Source: Patescibacteria group bacterium (GTDB lineage Bacteria; Patescibacteria; Microgenomatia; Levybacterales; UBA12049). From it: a stretch of DNA of 5,867 nucleotides. The translations under genes were made by a program, and so were the position numbers. The notes below the pieces were generated by a model. It did not search any database. It was not told the DNA's origin and saw only the letters and a list, made by a program, of their open reading frames with translations. The stretch spans positions 1 to 5,867 of the forward strand of contig JAMCTK010000040.1 in the NCBI GenBank assembly GCA_023381035.1. The letters are read 5' to 3'. The stretch's first letter is position 1, and every line of letters starts with the position of its first letter. Positions 5,617-5,867 of the stretch are shown here, in pieces.

Positions 5617-5867
5617 CTATTGTTATTATCTGGTGGGGTAAATTTAGAACATTCTTCCCGATGTTCTGGTTTATCGCAGTAGGCATCGCATTCTGATTGA
5701 GACTTGCATCCTCCCGGACCTACTGCACCTTCCGGCATTGGTCCTCGAGAACCTCCGCCTTGTCCATTTTCGCGTTGACTAGATCCACTTGGAGCTCCTG
5801 GATTTTTCCCAAAAATCCCCATTATAAATCCAACTATTTTTTGGAAGACGTTTCTATCATCTTGTCT
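5613..5867 (-). CDS. Small Cys-motif protein of the CPR type, 5'-truncated by window edge
   Basis: The frame is open from the right edge to the TGA at 5615-5613. An internal ATG at 5822 would give 69 residues, but it has no Shine-Dalgarno, and the codons before it read as a natural amphipathic segment (FQKIVGFIMGIFG), so the true start is probably outside the window. After a Gly/Ser/Pro-rich low-complexity linker comes GGCKSQSECDAYC then an HREECSKF segment, with cysteines spaced C-x5-C-x3-C-x8-C. I recognise this motif from many CPR hypothetical proteins; its role is unknown, and two disulfides or metal binding are both possible. The C-terminus is PPDNNNR. The stop overlaps the ATG of the M23-like gene by ATGA, so the two are probably co-translated and may act together at the envelope. 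Confidence 0.75.
   Translation of the reverse strand, partial: RQDDRNVFQKIVGFIMGIFGKNPGAPSGSSQRENGQGGGSRGPMPEGAVGPGGCKSQSECDAYCDKPEHREECSKFTPPDNNNR

Overview
The window reads like a piece of chromosome from a small-genome uncultured bacterium, most likely a Candidate Phyla Radiation (Patescibacteria) member of the Microgenomates type. This is an inference. It rests on the low-to-moderate GC with A/T-rich spacers, a DUF2680-like secreted protein, a short Cys-motif protein of the kind common in that group, a membrane-anchored degenerate M23-like protein, and standard-code use of TGA as a stop. Nothing here is a phage, an insertion sequence, a CRISPR array or an RNA gene.

The left half is on the + strand. 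Positions 2-787 hold the 3' part of an amidohydrolase-2 family TIM-barrel protein whose start lies left of the window. Positions 963-1499 encode a small secreted protein of unknown function with an exceptionally strong Shine-Dalgarno, closed by a clear intrinsic terminator (1513-1547). Positions 1604-3967 encode a complete P-type ATPase whose motifs place it in the P3A (plasma-membrane H+-ATPase) branch; it follows an extended -10 promoter and has almost no leader and no Shine-Dalgarno.

The right half is on the - strand. A 66-residue DUF2795-like protein (4021-4221) has its own promoter, a strong Shine-Dalgarno and a terminator. A separate two-gene unit reads in from the right edge: a Cys-motif protein (5613-5867, 5' end outside the window) overlaps by ATGA a membrane-anchored M23-like protein (4330-5616). 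The second gene is split by an in-frame TAA at 5113-5115. The sequence around the stop is best explained by two compensating one-base indels about 19 bases apart; undoing them restores a His-Ile-Ser motif in the same place as the HLS motif of M23 proteins. The family also appears to have lost the catalytic HxH.

The functions seem largely independent: ATP-driven ion pumping (probably protons), envelope or secreted proteins of unknown role, and one metabolic hydrolase. The most notable points are the repairable interruption of the M23-like gene, its apparent pseudo-enzyme nature and translational coupling to the Cys-motif gene, and the P3A pump in a probable CPR genome. I see no strong evidence for a wholly new multi-gene system.
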